Shown: positions 55,320 through 63,733 of the stretch, one piece after another
How positions within the stretch are numbered: the stretch's first letter is position 1
Layout: each line of letters starts with the position of its first letter
DNA from: Sphingobium limneticum
GTDB lineage: Bacteria > Pseudomonadota > Alphaproteobacteria > Sphingomonadales > Sphingomonadaceae
Length of the DNA: 64,000 bases
Reading direction: 5' to 3'
Assembly (NCBI RefSeq): GCF_008710155.1
Contig: NZ_VYPZ01000002.1
Location: forward strand, 1-64,000
Position numbers and translations under genes: made by a program
Notes under the pieces: generated by a model
The model's input: only the letters and a program-made list of their open reading frames with translations
Database searches by the model: none
What the model was told of the DNA's origin: nothing

Positions 55320-55508
55320 ATGAGCGAACATAAAACCATCGAACTCCGTCACGCCCGCATCGACGGGCAGCGGGCCGACATCACCGCCAGCATCGACAAG
55401 GTGCGCGGCGTGCTGGAGGCGTTGCGCTTCGGATCGATCACGCTGACCGTTCATGACGCGCGCGTGGTTCAGATCGACGTGACGGAAAAGACGCGCCTGA
55501 CCAACTAA
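55320..55508 (+). CDS. YezD-family small protein (DUF2292)
   Basis: A 62-residue protein with the family core KVRGVLEALRFGSITLTVHDARVVQIDVTEK. YezD proteins are uncharacterised and often found with sulfur-assimilation genes. ATG 55320 is preceded by GAGGTG; a GTG at 55314 is also in frame. It is followed after 158 bp by a TonB receptor on the same strand, and a joint role in import of a sulfur compound is inferred. The gap between them contains GC-rich partial repeats but no recognised riboswitch. Confidence 0.88.
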   Translation: MSEHKTIELRHARIDGQRADITASIDKVRGVLEALRFGSITLTVHDARVVQIDVTEKTRLTN

Positions 55509-55666
55509 GGGGTCAACAAGGGGGCGCTTAATCTTCGGGCCGCTGGACGGCCCATGCGGCGGGGGGTGAGCCGCACACAGCTTCATCCCCGACACTGTCG
55601 GCCTGACCGGATCATCGGCATGGCCGCAATCACAACGACCGGACATCCGGATATAAGGGGAATATC

Positions 55667-58138
55667 ATGATTGCGCGTTTCCTGTTGCTCGCCAGTGCGG
55701 CTGGCGCTTCCATCATCACGCCCGGCGCCTTTGCGCAGGAGGCCGCGCAGCCGGCGGCGGATGAAGTCCAGCAGCCCAATGTTCGCGGCGACGTGATCGT
55801 CGTCACCGCCCGCCGCCGTCAGGAAACCGCGCAGGAAGTGCCGCTCGCCATCTCCGTCGTGAAGGGCGACAGCATCGAGGCGACCGGCAATTTCAACATC
55901 GTGAAGCTGCAGCAGCTCGCCCCCACGCTTCAGGTCTACACCACCAATCCGCGCAACACGTCGGTCAACATCCGTGGCCTGGGCGTGCCGTTCGGCCTGA
56001 CCAGCGACGGGTTCGAACAGGGCGTGGGCATCTATGTTGACGACGTCTATAACAGCCGCGTTGCCGCTGCGACCTTCGACTTCCTCGACGTCAGCCAGGT
56101 CGAAGTGCTGCGCGGCCCGCAGGGCACGCTCTACGGCAAGAACACCACGGCCGGCGCGATCAATATCACCACCAACCAGCCGACCTTCGATTTCGAAGGC
56201 CGCGCCGAACTGAGCGTGGGCAACCTCAATTACAAGCAGGCCAAGGCCGCCATTTCCGGCCCGTTGTCCGAAACGGTCGCCGCCCGCATCGCGATCGCAT
56301 CGACCACCCGCCGGGGCACACTCTATAATGTGACCAGCAAGCGCTGGATCAACGAGCAGGATAATCTGGGCATTCGCGGCCAGTTGCTGTTCAAGCCCAG
56401 CGAAGATTTCAGCATCACCCTGTCGGGCGACTATAGCAAGCAAGACCCCGAATGCTGCGGCACCACCTTCGTGCGGGTCGGTACGACGCAACGCCCGATC
56501 GCCCGTCAATATGATGCACTGGTCGCCGCGATCAACGCCGCCAATCCGGGCCGCAACTACGCCGTCCCCAGCCGCAACCCCTATGACCGGTTGAGCGACC
56601 TCGATTCCAACCTGAACGCCGGCAACAAGATCGGTGGCGTATCGGCCAAGATCAAATGGGATGTCGGCCCCGGCACGCTGACCTCCGTCACCGCCTGGCG
56701 CTTCTGGGACTGGAAGCCGGAAAACGACCGCGACTTCACCGGCCTGTCGGTCGTGTCGCGCTCGCAAAACCCCTCGCAGCAGGACCAGTATAGCCAGGAA
56801 TTCCGCTATAATTACGAAAGCAAGGACGTCGACTTCGTCGTCGGCCTGTTCGGCTTCAAGCAGCGGATCGACACGCAGGGCACCGAACAGCAGGGCGCTG
56901 ACGCTGCCCGCTGGAGCCTGACCGGCGCGAACGCCGCCAACCCCGCCACGCTTCAGGGCCTGACCGCCAGCAACACCCAATATCTCAAGGCCGACAGCGC
57001 CGCCCTGTTCGGCCAGCTGAGCTGGAAGGTGACGGACGCGCTGACCATCCAGCCGGGCGTGCGCCTGAACTACGACAAGAAATCGGGCTATTATGAGCGG
57101 GTCGTGACCAACGCGCAGGGTCAGGCGATCAGCTGCACCGCGACCCCGGCCCCCGGCACCATCGCAGGCACAACGTCGCAATGCGGCGTCTATCAGCCGC
57201 AGGTCAGCGCACCGTCGGACAGCGCGTGGAACTTCACCTATGACTTCAATGTCAATTACAAGGTGACGCGCGACATCCTCGCTTATGCGACCTATGCCAA
57301 GAGCTTCAAGACGCTGGGCATCAATCAGAACGGCCTGCCGCTCAACGCTGACAACACCGTCAATTACGACGCCAGCACGGTGAAGCCCGAATCGGTCAAT
57401 CATTTCGAGCTGGGGCTGAAAACCCAGTTCTGGGATCGTCGTGCGACCTTCAACCTCTCCGCCTTCCGTACGGAGATCAAGGATTTCCAGGCAACTGTGA
57501 ATGGCGGCCAGTTCGGCACCGTGCGCGGCTACCTCGCCAATGCGGAAAAGGTCCGGTCGCAGGGTATCGAAGCGGACTTCAAGGTCGTCGTCAGCGACCG
57601 CTTCACCGCCTATGCCAATGGCGCCTATACCGACGCCAAGTATAAGAAGTTCACCAACGCACCCTGCCCGCCCGAATTGTCCGGCGGCACCATCACCACC
57701 AACCCGGCGCTGTGGAGCCCGGCCGGCCAGGCCGGCACCGCCACCACGCCGTCCTACAGCCGCCCGCAATGCGACATTTCCGGCCAGGATCTGCCCGGCG
57801 TGTCGAAATGGGCCTTCTCCTACGGCGCGGAATATAATGTTCCGGTCACGCTGCTGGCGAAGGACGGTCAGGTCTATCTGGGCGTCGACGGCAATTACCG
57901 CTCGCACTGGAACAGCAACGCTTCGCCGTCCATCTATACCGAAGTGAAGGGCTATGCGCTGACCAACTTCCGCGCCGGCTTCCGGGGCGAAGGGTTCGAC
58001 GTCTTCGGCTGGGTCCGCAACGCCTTCGACGTCAATTATATCGAAAATCTTCAGGTCGCACCGGGCAATACCGGCCTGATCGCCGGCCAGGTCGGCGATC
58101 CCCAGACCTGGGGCGGCACGATCAAGTTCAGCTTCTGA
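55667..58138 (+). CDS. TonB-dependent receptor (823 residues)
   Basis: An outer-membrane transporter with a signal peptide ending near GAFAQ. The TonB box is in DVIVVTARRRQET; the plug shows VPLAISVVKGDSIEA, VNIRGLGVP and VEVLRGPQGTLYGKNTTAGAINI. The barrel ends GGTIKFSF with terminal Phe. The DPECCG segment in an early barrel loop is a possible disulfide. Substrate is unknown; the YezD neighbour suggests a sulfur-containing compound. A strong terminator follows. Confidence 0.96.
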   Translation: MIARFLLLASAAGASIITPGAFAQEAAQPAADEVQQPNVRGDVIVVTARRRQETAQEVPLAISVVKGDSIEATGNFNIVKLQQLAPTLQVYTTNPRNTSVNIRGLGVPFGLTSDGFEQGVGIYVDDVYNSRVAAATFDFLDVSQVEVLRGPQGTLYGKNTTAGAINITTNQPTFDFEGRAELSVGNLNYKQAKAAISGPLSETVAARIAIASTTRRGTLYNVTSKRWINEQDNLGIRGQLLFKPSEDFSITLSGDYSKQDPECCGTTFVRVGTTQRPIARQYDALVAAINAANPGRNYAVPSRNPYDRLSDLDSNLNAGNKIGGVSAKIKWDVGPGTLTSVTAWRFWDWKPENDRDFTGLSVVSRSQNPSQQDQYSQEFRYNYESKDVDFVVGLFGFKQRIDTQGTEQQGADAARWSLTGANAANPATLQGLTASNTQYLKADSAALFGQLSWKVTDALTIQPGVRLNYDKKSGYYERVVTNAQGQAISCTATPAPGTIAGTTSQCGVYQPQVSAPSDSAWNFTYDFNVNYKVTRDILAYATYAKSFKTLGINQNGLPLNADNTVNYDASTVKPESVNHFELGLKTQFWDRRATFNLSAFRTEIKDFQATVNGGQFGTVRGYLANAEKVRSQGIEADFKVVVSDRFTAYANGAYTDAKYKKFTNAPCPPELSGGTITTNPALWSPAGQAGTATTPSYSRPQCDISGQDLPGVSKWAFSYGAEYNVPVTLLAKDGQVYLGVDGNYRSHWNSNASPSIYTEVKGYALTNFRAGFRGEGFDVFGWVRNAFDVNYIENLQVAPGNTGLIAGQVGDPQTWGGTIKFSF

Positions 58139-58153
58139 TCGACGTGAAGTAAG

Positions 58154-58182
58154 AAGGGCGGCAGCGATGCCGCCCTTTTTTT
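58154..58182 (+). terminator. Rho-independent terminator after the TonB receptor
   Basis: Stem AAGGGCGGCA (58154-58163) / TGCCGCCCTT (58168-58177) with a 4-nt loop and a run of seven T. It begins 16 bp after the stop codon. Confidence 0.92.
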
Positions 58183-58197
58183 GCATCGCCACGGCAA

Positions 58198-58217
58198 ATG
58201 GACTATATATGGTCCAT
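58198..58217. promoter_or_regulatory. Palindromic operator of the toxin-antitoxin operon
   Basis: The 20-bp sequence ATGGAC-tATATATg-GTCCAT is palindromic except one base pair. The TATATAT core can serve as a -10 element, so the antitoxin bound here would block transcription. It ends 20 bp before the antitoxin ATG. Autoregulation through such palindromes is usual for Phd/YefM systems. Confidence 0.7.
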
Positions 58218-58237
58218 ATTCAGCCCGAGGTATCATC

Positions 58238-58519
58238 ATGCGCTATTCCACACGGATCAAGCCGATCAGCTATTTCAAGGCGAACGCAGCCGAAGTGCTT
58301 GCCGACCTGAACGATGGCGCCGAGCCGATGATCCTGACCCAGAATGGCGAAGCGAAGGCAGTCATTCAGGATATCCGCTCCTACGAACAGACGCAGGAAA
58401 CCCTGGCGATGCTCAAGGTTCTGGCGTTGGGGATGGAAGATATCCGCGCAGGGCGCGTCACCCCACTGGCTGATGTGAAGGAACGGTTGGAAGCACGACG
58501 GCGCGAAACCGATGACTGA
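58238..58519 (+). CDS. Phd/YefM-family antitoxin
   Basis: A 93-residue protein. The N-terminal DNA-binding part RIKPISYFKANAAEVLADLNDGAEPMILTQNGEAKAVIQD matches Phd/YefM antitoxins, followed by a helix (YEQTQETLAMLKVLALGMEDI) and a disordered acidic/basic tail that would bind toxin. ATG 58238 with GAGG 7 nt upstream. The stop overlaps the toxin start by 8 bp, so the two are translationally coupled. Confidence 0.92.
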   Translation: MRYSTRIKPISYFKANAAEVLADLNDGAEPMILTQNGEAKAVIQDIRSYEQTQETLAMLKVLALGMEDIRAGRVTPLADVKERLEARRRETDD

Positions 58520-58856
58520 ACCGGCCTACCCCGTCCAACTGGCCGATACTGCCATGGACGATCTTGCCGCCATCCGTTCGCATATTGCAGAACAGCGTTC
58601 GCCCGAAGAGGCAGACAGGCTGGTCGATCATTTGCTGGATCGTATGGCAATGTTGCGAACCTTCCCCTTGCGCGGGGGCGTTCCAAACGAACTGGATGCG
58701 CTGGGCGTCCGCGATTATCGGCAGTTGCTGTCACGGCCATATCGCATCATCTATCATTTCGACGATAAGGTGGTCGACATCCTCATGATCGCCGACGGTC
58801 GCCGTGACATGCAAACTTTATTGACACACAGGCTGCTGGCCAGCGGTCCAAAATAA
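58512..58856 (+). CDS. RelE/ParE-family toxin
   Basis: A 114-residue protein. It has AMDDLAAIRSHIAEQRSPEEADRLVDHLLDRMAMLRTFPLRG, then YRQLLSRPYRIIYHFDDKVVDILMIADGRRDM, the ParE/RelE fold and its conserved Arg-Tyr segment. The family contains gyrase poisons (ParE) and ribosome-dependent RNases (RelE); the sequence here looks closer to ParE, but the split is not certain. Coupled to the antitoxin upstream. Confidence 0.9.
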   Translation: MTEPAYPVQLADTAMDDLAAIRSHIAEQRSPEEADRLVDHLLDRMAMLRTFPLRGGVPNELDALGVRDYRQLLSRPYRIIYHFDDKVVDILMIADGRRDMQTLLTHRLLASGPK

Positions 58857-58909
58857 AAGGCGCCACCCCACCATTTGCGCCGCGCCCTGCGCTCGGCTAG
58901 ACCGCGCTC

Positions 58910-59782
58910 ATGTCCACGACCTTCACGCTCGACACCGCGACCAGCCGCGCCAACCCCACGCCTTCGCCGATGAAACGCCTGACCGTACCGGCCATCCAGC
59001 GGCGCAAGTTCGAAGGCAAGACGCAGGAACCGCTGGTCATGCTGACCGCCTATACCGCGCGTCAGGCCCAGTTGCTCGATCCGCATTGCGACATGCTGCT
59101 GGTCGGCGATTCGCTGGGGCAGGTGATTTACGGCCTGCCCTCCACCCTGCCCGTCACGCTCGACATGATGATCGCCCATGGCGCCGCCGTGGTGCGTGGC
59201 AGCTATCATAGCGTGGTGCTCGTCGACATGCCCTTCGGCAGCTACGAAGCCTCCCCGCAACAGGCCTTCGCCAGCGCCAGCCGCATCATGGCGGAAACCG
59301 GCGCGGCCGGCGTGAAGCTGGAGGGCGGCGTCGCCATGGCGGAAACGATCGGCTTCCTGACCCAGCGCGGCATCCCGGTCATGGCGCATATCGGCCTGAC
59401 GCCGCAGGCGGTCAACGCGCTGGGCGGCTATGGCGCGCGGGGCAAGACGCAGGAGGAACATGCCAAGATCCTGTCCGACGCCCGCGCCGTGGCGCAGGCC
59501 GGCGCTTTCTCGATGGTGATCGAAGGCGTGCTGGAGGATATCGCCAACGCCGTGACCGACAGCGTCGATGTCCCCGTCATCGGCATCGGCGCGTCGGCCC
59601 GCTGCGATGGGCAGGTGCTGGTGACGGAAGACATGCTGGGCATGTTCGAACGCACCGCCCGGTTCGTGAAACGCTATGACAATATCGCCGAAACGATCAG
59701 CCATGCGGCGCAACGCTACGCCGCCGATGTACGCGACCGCAGCTTTCCGGGCGACGATCAGGTGTATCGACCCAAAATTTGA
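58910..59782 (+). CDS. panB: 3-methyl-2-oxobutanoate hydroxymethyltransferase (PanB)
   Basis: A 290-residue enzyme that makes ketopantoate for pantothenate and CoA synthesis. It has [38 protein letters not shown], the catalytic-region [20 protein letters not shown] and [15 protein letters not shown]. The first 22 residues may be an extended start; ATG at 58970 (MKRLTVP) is an alternative. Cytoplasmic, Mg-dependent. No panC gene is adjacent. Confidence 0.97.
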   Translation: MSTTFTLDTATSRANPTPSPMKRLTVPAIQRRKFEGKTQEPLVMLTAYTARQAQLLDPHCDMLLVGDSLGQVIYGLPSTLPVTLDMMIAHGAAVVRGSYHSVVLVDMPFGSYEASPQQAFASASRIMAETGAAGVKLEGGVAMAETIGFLTQRGIPVMAHIGLTPQAVNALGGYGARGKTQEEHAKILSDARAVAQAGAFSMVIEGVLEDIANAVTDSVDVPVIGIGASARCDGQVLVTEDMLGMFERTARFVKRYDNIAETISHAAQRYAADVRDRSFPGDDQVYRPKI

Positions 59783-59856
59783 TTTGCCTGTGGCATAAGC
59801 ACCGCTATTGATCGCGCCTTCCGGCAGAGTTTCTGTTCTATTTCTCGGAGAATGAC

Positions 59857-60555
59857 GTGGCCCTCACGCCGCAAAACAGCGAAGCCTTCATGCGCGAGGT
59901 CGACGAAGCCGTCCGCCAGGACCAGCTTCTGACCTTCTGGGAGCGCTATGGCCGCCTGACTCTGGCGCTCGTCGTCCTTGGCCTCGCCGCGTTCGGCGGC
60001 TGGCTCTACTGGCAGCATTATAGCAAGACCCAGTCCGAGGCCGTGTCCGAGCAGATGGATACGGTGCTGACGACGGCTGCGGGCGGCGGCACGCCCGACG
60101 CCAAGCAGCTGGAAACGCTGACCAAGGCCAGCCAGCCGGGCTATCGCGCCGCTGCCTTGCTCACGCAGGCGGGCGTCGCGTCGCGCAAGGGCGACAGCAA
60201 GGGCGCGATCGCGCTCTACGCCGCCATTGCCGCCGACTCGAAACTGGACCAGCCCTATCGCGACCTGGCGCTGATCCGCCAGACCGCGCTGGAGTTTGAA
60301 AGCCTCAAGCCCCAGCAGGTCGTCGATCGACTGAAGCCGCTGGCCGTAGAGGGCGCGCCCTGGTTCGGCAGCGCCGGCGAGCTGGTGGCCGTCGCCTATA
60401 TGAAAATGGGCAAGGCCGACCTGGCCGGTCCGATGTTCGCGGGCCTGGCGAAGGACGCCAATGTGCCCGAATCGATCCGTTCACGCGCCCGTCAGATGGC
60501 GGGTGTCATGGGCATCGACGCGGTCGAAATTCCGACCGAAACCACCGAAGGATGA
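59857..60555 (+). CDS. yfgM: YfgM-like inner-membrane TPR protein
   Basis: A 232-residue protein with one membrane segment (about residues 33-52) and a periplasmic TPR-like domain. It starts MREVDEAVRQDQLLTFWERYG, as in YfgM. In other bacteria YfgM binds SecYEG and periplasmic chaperones to help secretion. Start GTG 59857, 74 bp after panB. Its stop overlaps the bamB ATG as ATGA. The order yfgM-bamB-der is widely conserved in proteobacteria. Confidence 0.86.
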   Translation: MALTPQNSEAFMREVDEAVRQDQLLTFWERYGRLTLALVVLGLAAFGGWLYWQHYSKTQSEAVSEQMDTVLTTAAGGGTPDAKQLETLTKASQPGYRAAALLTQAGVASRKGDSKGAIALYAAIAADSKLDQPYRDLALIRQTALEFESLKPQQVVDRLKPLAVEGAPWFGSAGELVAVAYMKMGKADLAGPMFAGLAKDANVPESIRSRARQMAGVMGIDAVEIPTETTEG

Positions 60556-61901
60556 TCGAGCGGATGGCAAGCATGAAGATGGGCCGGCTGGTAACGATGG
60601 CCGCCATGGTCGCGCTGCTGGCGGGCTGCGGCGTCGTCGGCGGCAAGAAGGGCGGCCCCAAGACCCCCGTGGTCGGCAATCGCGTCTCGATCCTGAGCAA
60701 CGAACAGGGTGTCGAGGTGGAGCCGAGCCTGGCCGATGTGCCGGTCACCCTGCCCGCCCCCTATGTCAACGATGCCTGGGCGCAGCCGGGCGGCGATCCG
60801 TCCAAGACGATGGGCCATGTCTCGCTGGGCGGTTCGCCCAGCCAGGTGTGGAGCAGCAAGATCGAGGGCAGTTCGCCCCAGGCGCGCCTCGCCGCGTCGC
60901 CGGTCGTGTCCGGCGGCAAGCTGTTCGTCACCGACGCCGGCGCCCATGTCATCGCGTTCGACGCGGCCAGCGGCTCGAAGCTGTGGCAGACCAACCTGCC
61001 ATCGGAGGGCAAGGGCAATGGCCGCGCGCTGTTCGGCGGCGGCGTCAGCATATTGGGCGACAAGGTGTTCGCCAGCACGGGCCTGGGCGACGTATTCTCG
61101 CTCAACGTCGCCGATGGCGCGATCGTCTGGAAGAAGCATCCGGGCGGCCCGCTGCGCGGCGCACCGACGCTGGAAAACGGCCATGTCTATGTGATGGGGC
61201 AGGACAACCAGATTTTCGCCCTGAACCAGAGCGATGGCGAAACCCAATGGACCGACAGCGGTACGTTGCAGGTGACCGGCATCTTCGGCGTGGCAGCGCC
61301 GGCCGCGGCGCAGGGCACGGTGATCGCAGGCTACAGCTCGGGTGAAATCAACGCCTATCGCTATGAAAATGGCCGAACATTGTGGGGCGATGCGCTGTCG
61401 CGCACCAGCATCTCCACCGCCGTCGCCTCGCTGACGGATATCGACGCCGATCCCGTGATCGACCGTGGCCGGGTGTTCGCCATCGGTCAGGGCGGTCGCA
61501 TGGCCAGCTACGAACTGACCAGCGGCCAGCGCCTGTGGGAAATCAACATCGCCGGCATTTCGACGCCTGCCGTGGTCGGCGAATGGGTGTTTGCCGTGAC
61601 GAGCGATGCGCGTCTGCTGTGCGTCGCGCGCGCCACCGGCAAGATCCGCTGGGTCAGCCAGCTGCGCCGCTGGCAAAAGGAAAAGAAGAAGGACAAGGCG
61701 ATCCGCTGGACCGGCCCGATCCTGGCCGGCGGCCGCCTGATCGTCGTGTCGACGCGCGGCGAAATGGTCTATGTCGATCCGACGACCGGCTCCGTCCAGT
61801 CGACCGTCGATATGGGCAAGTCCATGTCGCTGTCCCCCATCGTCGCCAACAACATGCTATATGTGCTGGCCGATGACGGAAAATTGACGGCGTTCCGTTA
61901 A
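60552..61901 (+). CDS. bamB: Outer-membrane assembly lipoprotein BamB
   Basis: A 449-residue lipoprotein (lipobox LLAGC, Cys26 with this start; ATGs at residues 5, 8 and 10 are alternatives). The mature part is a PQQ-type eight-bladed propeller with repeated GxLYVxxxDGxLxAxD-like blades, for example GGKLFVTDAGAHVIAFDAASG and WVFAVTSDARLLCVARATG. It is part of the BAM complex that inserts beta-barrel proteins. It overlaps yfgM and is followed by a REP-like element and der. Confidence 0.93.
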   Translation: MIERMASMKMGRLVTMAAMVALLAGCGVVGGKKGGPKTPVVGNRVSILSNEQGVEVEPSLADVPVTLPAPYVNDAWAQPGGDPSKTMGHVSLGGSPSQVWSSKIEGSSPQARLAASPVVSGGKLFVTDAGAHVIAFDAASGSKLWQTNLPSEGKGNGRALFGGGVSILGDKVFASTGLGDVFSLNVADGAIVWKKHPGGPLRGAPTLENGHVYVMGQDNQIFALNQSDGETQWTDSGTLQVTGIFGVAAPAAAQGTVIAGYSSGEINAYRYENGRTLWGDALSRTSISTAVASLTDIDADPVIDRGRVFAIGQGGRMASYELTSGQRLWEINIAGISTPAVVGEWVFAVTSDARLLCVARATGKIRWVSQLRRWQKEKKKDKAIRWTGPILAGGRLIVVSTRGEMVYVDPTTGSVQSTVDMGKSMSLSPIVANNMLYVLADDGKLTAFR

Positions 61902-61923
61902 CGCCGCCATTCATGCTACAGCG

Positions 61924-61987
61924 TGCTCCTGCGAAGGCAGGTGTCCAGATCCTGCCTTTGGACTGGACTCCTGCCTTCGCAGGAGCA
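61924..61987. repeat. REP-like palindromic element, copy 3
   Basis: Outer arms TGCTCCTGCGAAGGCAGG (61924-61941) and CCTGCCTTCGCAGGAGCA (61970-61987) are perfect complements. The right arm is preceded by GGACTGGA, as in the 35.9-kb copy, and folds as CTCCTGC-cttc-GCAGGAG. Compared with that copy, paired positions have changed together. A short palindrome CCTGCC-ca-GGCAGG follows near 62007-62020. Confidence 0.78.
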
Positions 61988-62053
61988 TTGCGTTTTTGAA
62001 GTGATGCCTGCCCAGGCAGGTGCACGATGTTTTGAATCGGAAGGAATACGGGC

Positions 62054-63421
62054 ATGCTGCCCACGGTAGCTATCGTCGGACGTCCCAATGTGGGCAAGTC
62101 CACCCTCTTCAACCGCCTGGTCGGCAAGAAGCTGGCGCTGGTCGACGACCAGCCCGGCGTGACCCGCGACCGGCGTGAGGGGGAGGCAAGCCTGCTCGGC
62201 CTCGACTTCACCATCGTCGACACCGCCGGCTATGAGGATGAGGATGCCAACTCCCTGCCCGGCCGGATGCGGATGCAGACCGAAGCCGCCGTCGAGGATT
62301 GCGACGTCGCGCTGTTCGTGATCGACGCCCGCGCGGGCATCACCCCGCTGGACGAGGAAATCGCCCGCTGGCTGCGCGCCAATGACGCGCCCGTCATCCT
62401 GTTGGCGAACAAGGCCGAGGGCAAGGCCGCCGACGACGGCGTCATGGAATCCTTCAGCCTGGGGCTGGGCGAACCCATTCCCTTTTCCGCCGAACATGGC
62501 CAGGGTCTGGCCGACCTGTTCCAGGCGCTTCTGCCCCATCTCGACCGCGAAGAATTTCAGGCCGAAGAGAAGGATTTTTACGAGGATGAGGAAGGCGCAC
62601 CGCTCAAGCTCGCCATCGTCGGCCGCCCCAATGCGGGCAAGTCCACGCTCATCAACCGGCTGCTGGGCGAAAACCGCCTGCTGACCGGGCCGGAAGCCGG
62701 CATCACCCGCGACAGCATCGCCGTCGACTGGATGTGGACCAGCCGTGAAGGGCAGGAACGCCCCGTCCGCCTGATCGACACGGCGGGCATGCGCAAGCGT
62801 GCGAAGGTACAGGAAAAGCTGGAAAAGCTGGCGGTATCGGACGGCATCAACGCGGTGAACTTCGCCGAAGTCGTGGTGCTGATGATCGATTCCACCCGCG
62901 GGCTGGAGGCGCAGGATCTGCGCATCGCCGACCGCGTGCTGGAGGAAGGCCGCGCCCTGGTCGTCGCGCTCAACAAATGGGATACGGTCGAACATGGTTC
63001 GGCGCTCTACCAGGGGATCAAGAAGGCGCTGGACGAAGGATTGGCGCAGGTACGCGGCGTGCCGATCATGACCATTTCCGGGTCCACCGGAAAGGGTCTG
63101 GACGACCTGATCCATGTCGCCTTCGAAACGCGGACCGCCTGGTCGCAGCGCGTATCGACCGGCATCCTCAACCGCTGGTTCGAAACCGCGCTGGAGGCCA
63201 ATCCGCCGCCGGCGCCGGGCGGCAAGCGGATCAAGCTGCGCTACATCACCCAGAACAAGACCCGCCCGCCGACGTTCGTGCTGTTCGGCACGCGCCTCGA
63301 CGATTTGCCGGAAAGCTATCGCCGCTATCTGGTGAACGGCATCCGCCGGGAACTGGGCTTCGGTGCGGTGCCCGTACGCCTGACGCTGCGCAGCCAGAAA
63401 AACCCCTACGCGACCAAATAG
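62054..63421 (+). CDS. der: Ribosome biogenesis GTPase Der
   Basis: A 455-residue protein with two tandem GTPase domains: GRPNVGKSTLFNRL and DTAGYED in the first, GRPNAGKSTLINRL, DTAGMRKR and NKWD in the second, and a KH-like C-terminal domain (LRYITQNKTRPPTFVLFGTR). It is needed for 50S subunit assembly. Start ATG 62054 follows the REP-like element, GGAAGGAATACGGGC ahead. The tusA-like gene starts 4 bp after the stop. Confidence 0.97.
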   Translation: MLPTVAIVGRPNVGKSTLFNRLVGKKLALVDDQPGVTRDRREGEASLLGLDFTIVDTAGYEDEDANSLPGRMRMQTEAAVEDCDVALFVIDARAGITPLDEEIARWLRANDAPVILLANKAEGKAADDGVMESFSLGLGEPIPFSAEHGQGLADLFQALLPHLDREEFQAEEKDFYEDEEGAPLKLAIVGRPNAGKSTLINRLLGENRLLTGPEAGITRDSIAVDWMWTSREGQERPVRLIDTAGMRKRAKVQEKLEKLAVSDGINAVNFAEVVVLMIDSTRGLEAQDLRIADRVLEEGRALVVALNKWDTVEHGSALYQGIKKALDEGLAQVRGVPIMTISGSTGKGLDDLIHVAFETRTAWSQRVSTGILNRWFETALEANPPPAPGGKRIKLRYITQNKTRPPTFVLFGTRLDDLPESYRRYLVNGIRRELGFGAVPVRLTLRSQKNPYATK

Positions 63422-63425
63422 GGCC

Positions 63426-63638
63426 ATGGCCTCCGATCCGACGATCGTGAACGCCAGGGGCATGAAATGTCCCTGGCCCGCCCTGCGCGCCGCCCGTGCC
63501 CTGCGCGATGCGCGCGCCATCGTGATAGAGGCGGACGACCCGGTCGCCCCGCGCGAACTGGAAGCCCTGGCACAGGCGCAGGGATGGCAGTTTTCCGCGC
63601 TCGGCGATCATCGTTTCGCCCTAGAACGGGCCGGCTGA
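63426..63638 (+). CDS. TusA-family sulfurtransferase
   Basis: A 70-residue protein. The family motif NARGMKCPWPALRAARALRD holds the catalytic Cys15 in CPxP. The C-terminal half has IEADDPVAPREL. TusA-type proteins carry persulfide sulfur for tRNA thiolation and cofactor synthesis. It is 4 bp downstream of der and likely co-transcribed. The specific partner is unknown. Confidence 0.88.
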   Translation: MASDPTIVNARGMKCPWPALRAARALRDARAIVIEADDPVAPRELEALAQAQGWQFSALGDHRFALERAG

Positions 63639-63733
63639 ACATCCCGCACGACCGACGGCATCGTCGCCCGTTTTAACCTGCTATTTACCGGCAGCGTCTA
63701 TGTTTGCTTCGCTAGAATGAAGGAGCGGCACGG

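Noticed and set aside
55509..55666. Possible SAM or other riboswitch between yezD and the TonB receptor
   Set aside because: There are GC-rich partial repeats, but I could not match any known riboswitch core, so none is claimed.
55583..58192. An 869-codon minus-strand frame opposite the TonB receptor
   Set aside because: The plus-strand receptor has all family motifs; the antisense translation has no domain and typical shadow composition.
61916..63520. A 534-codon minus-strand frame opposite der
   Set aside because: It is the reverse of a clear GTPase gene and begins inside tusA.
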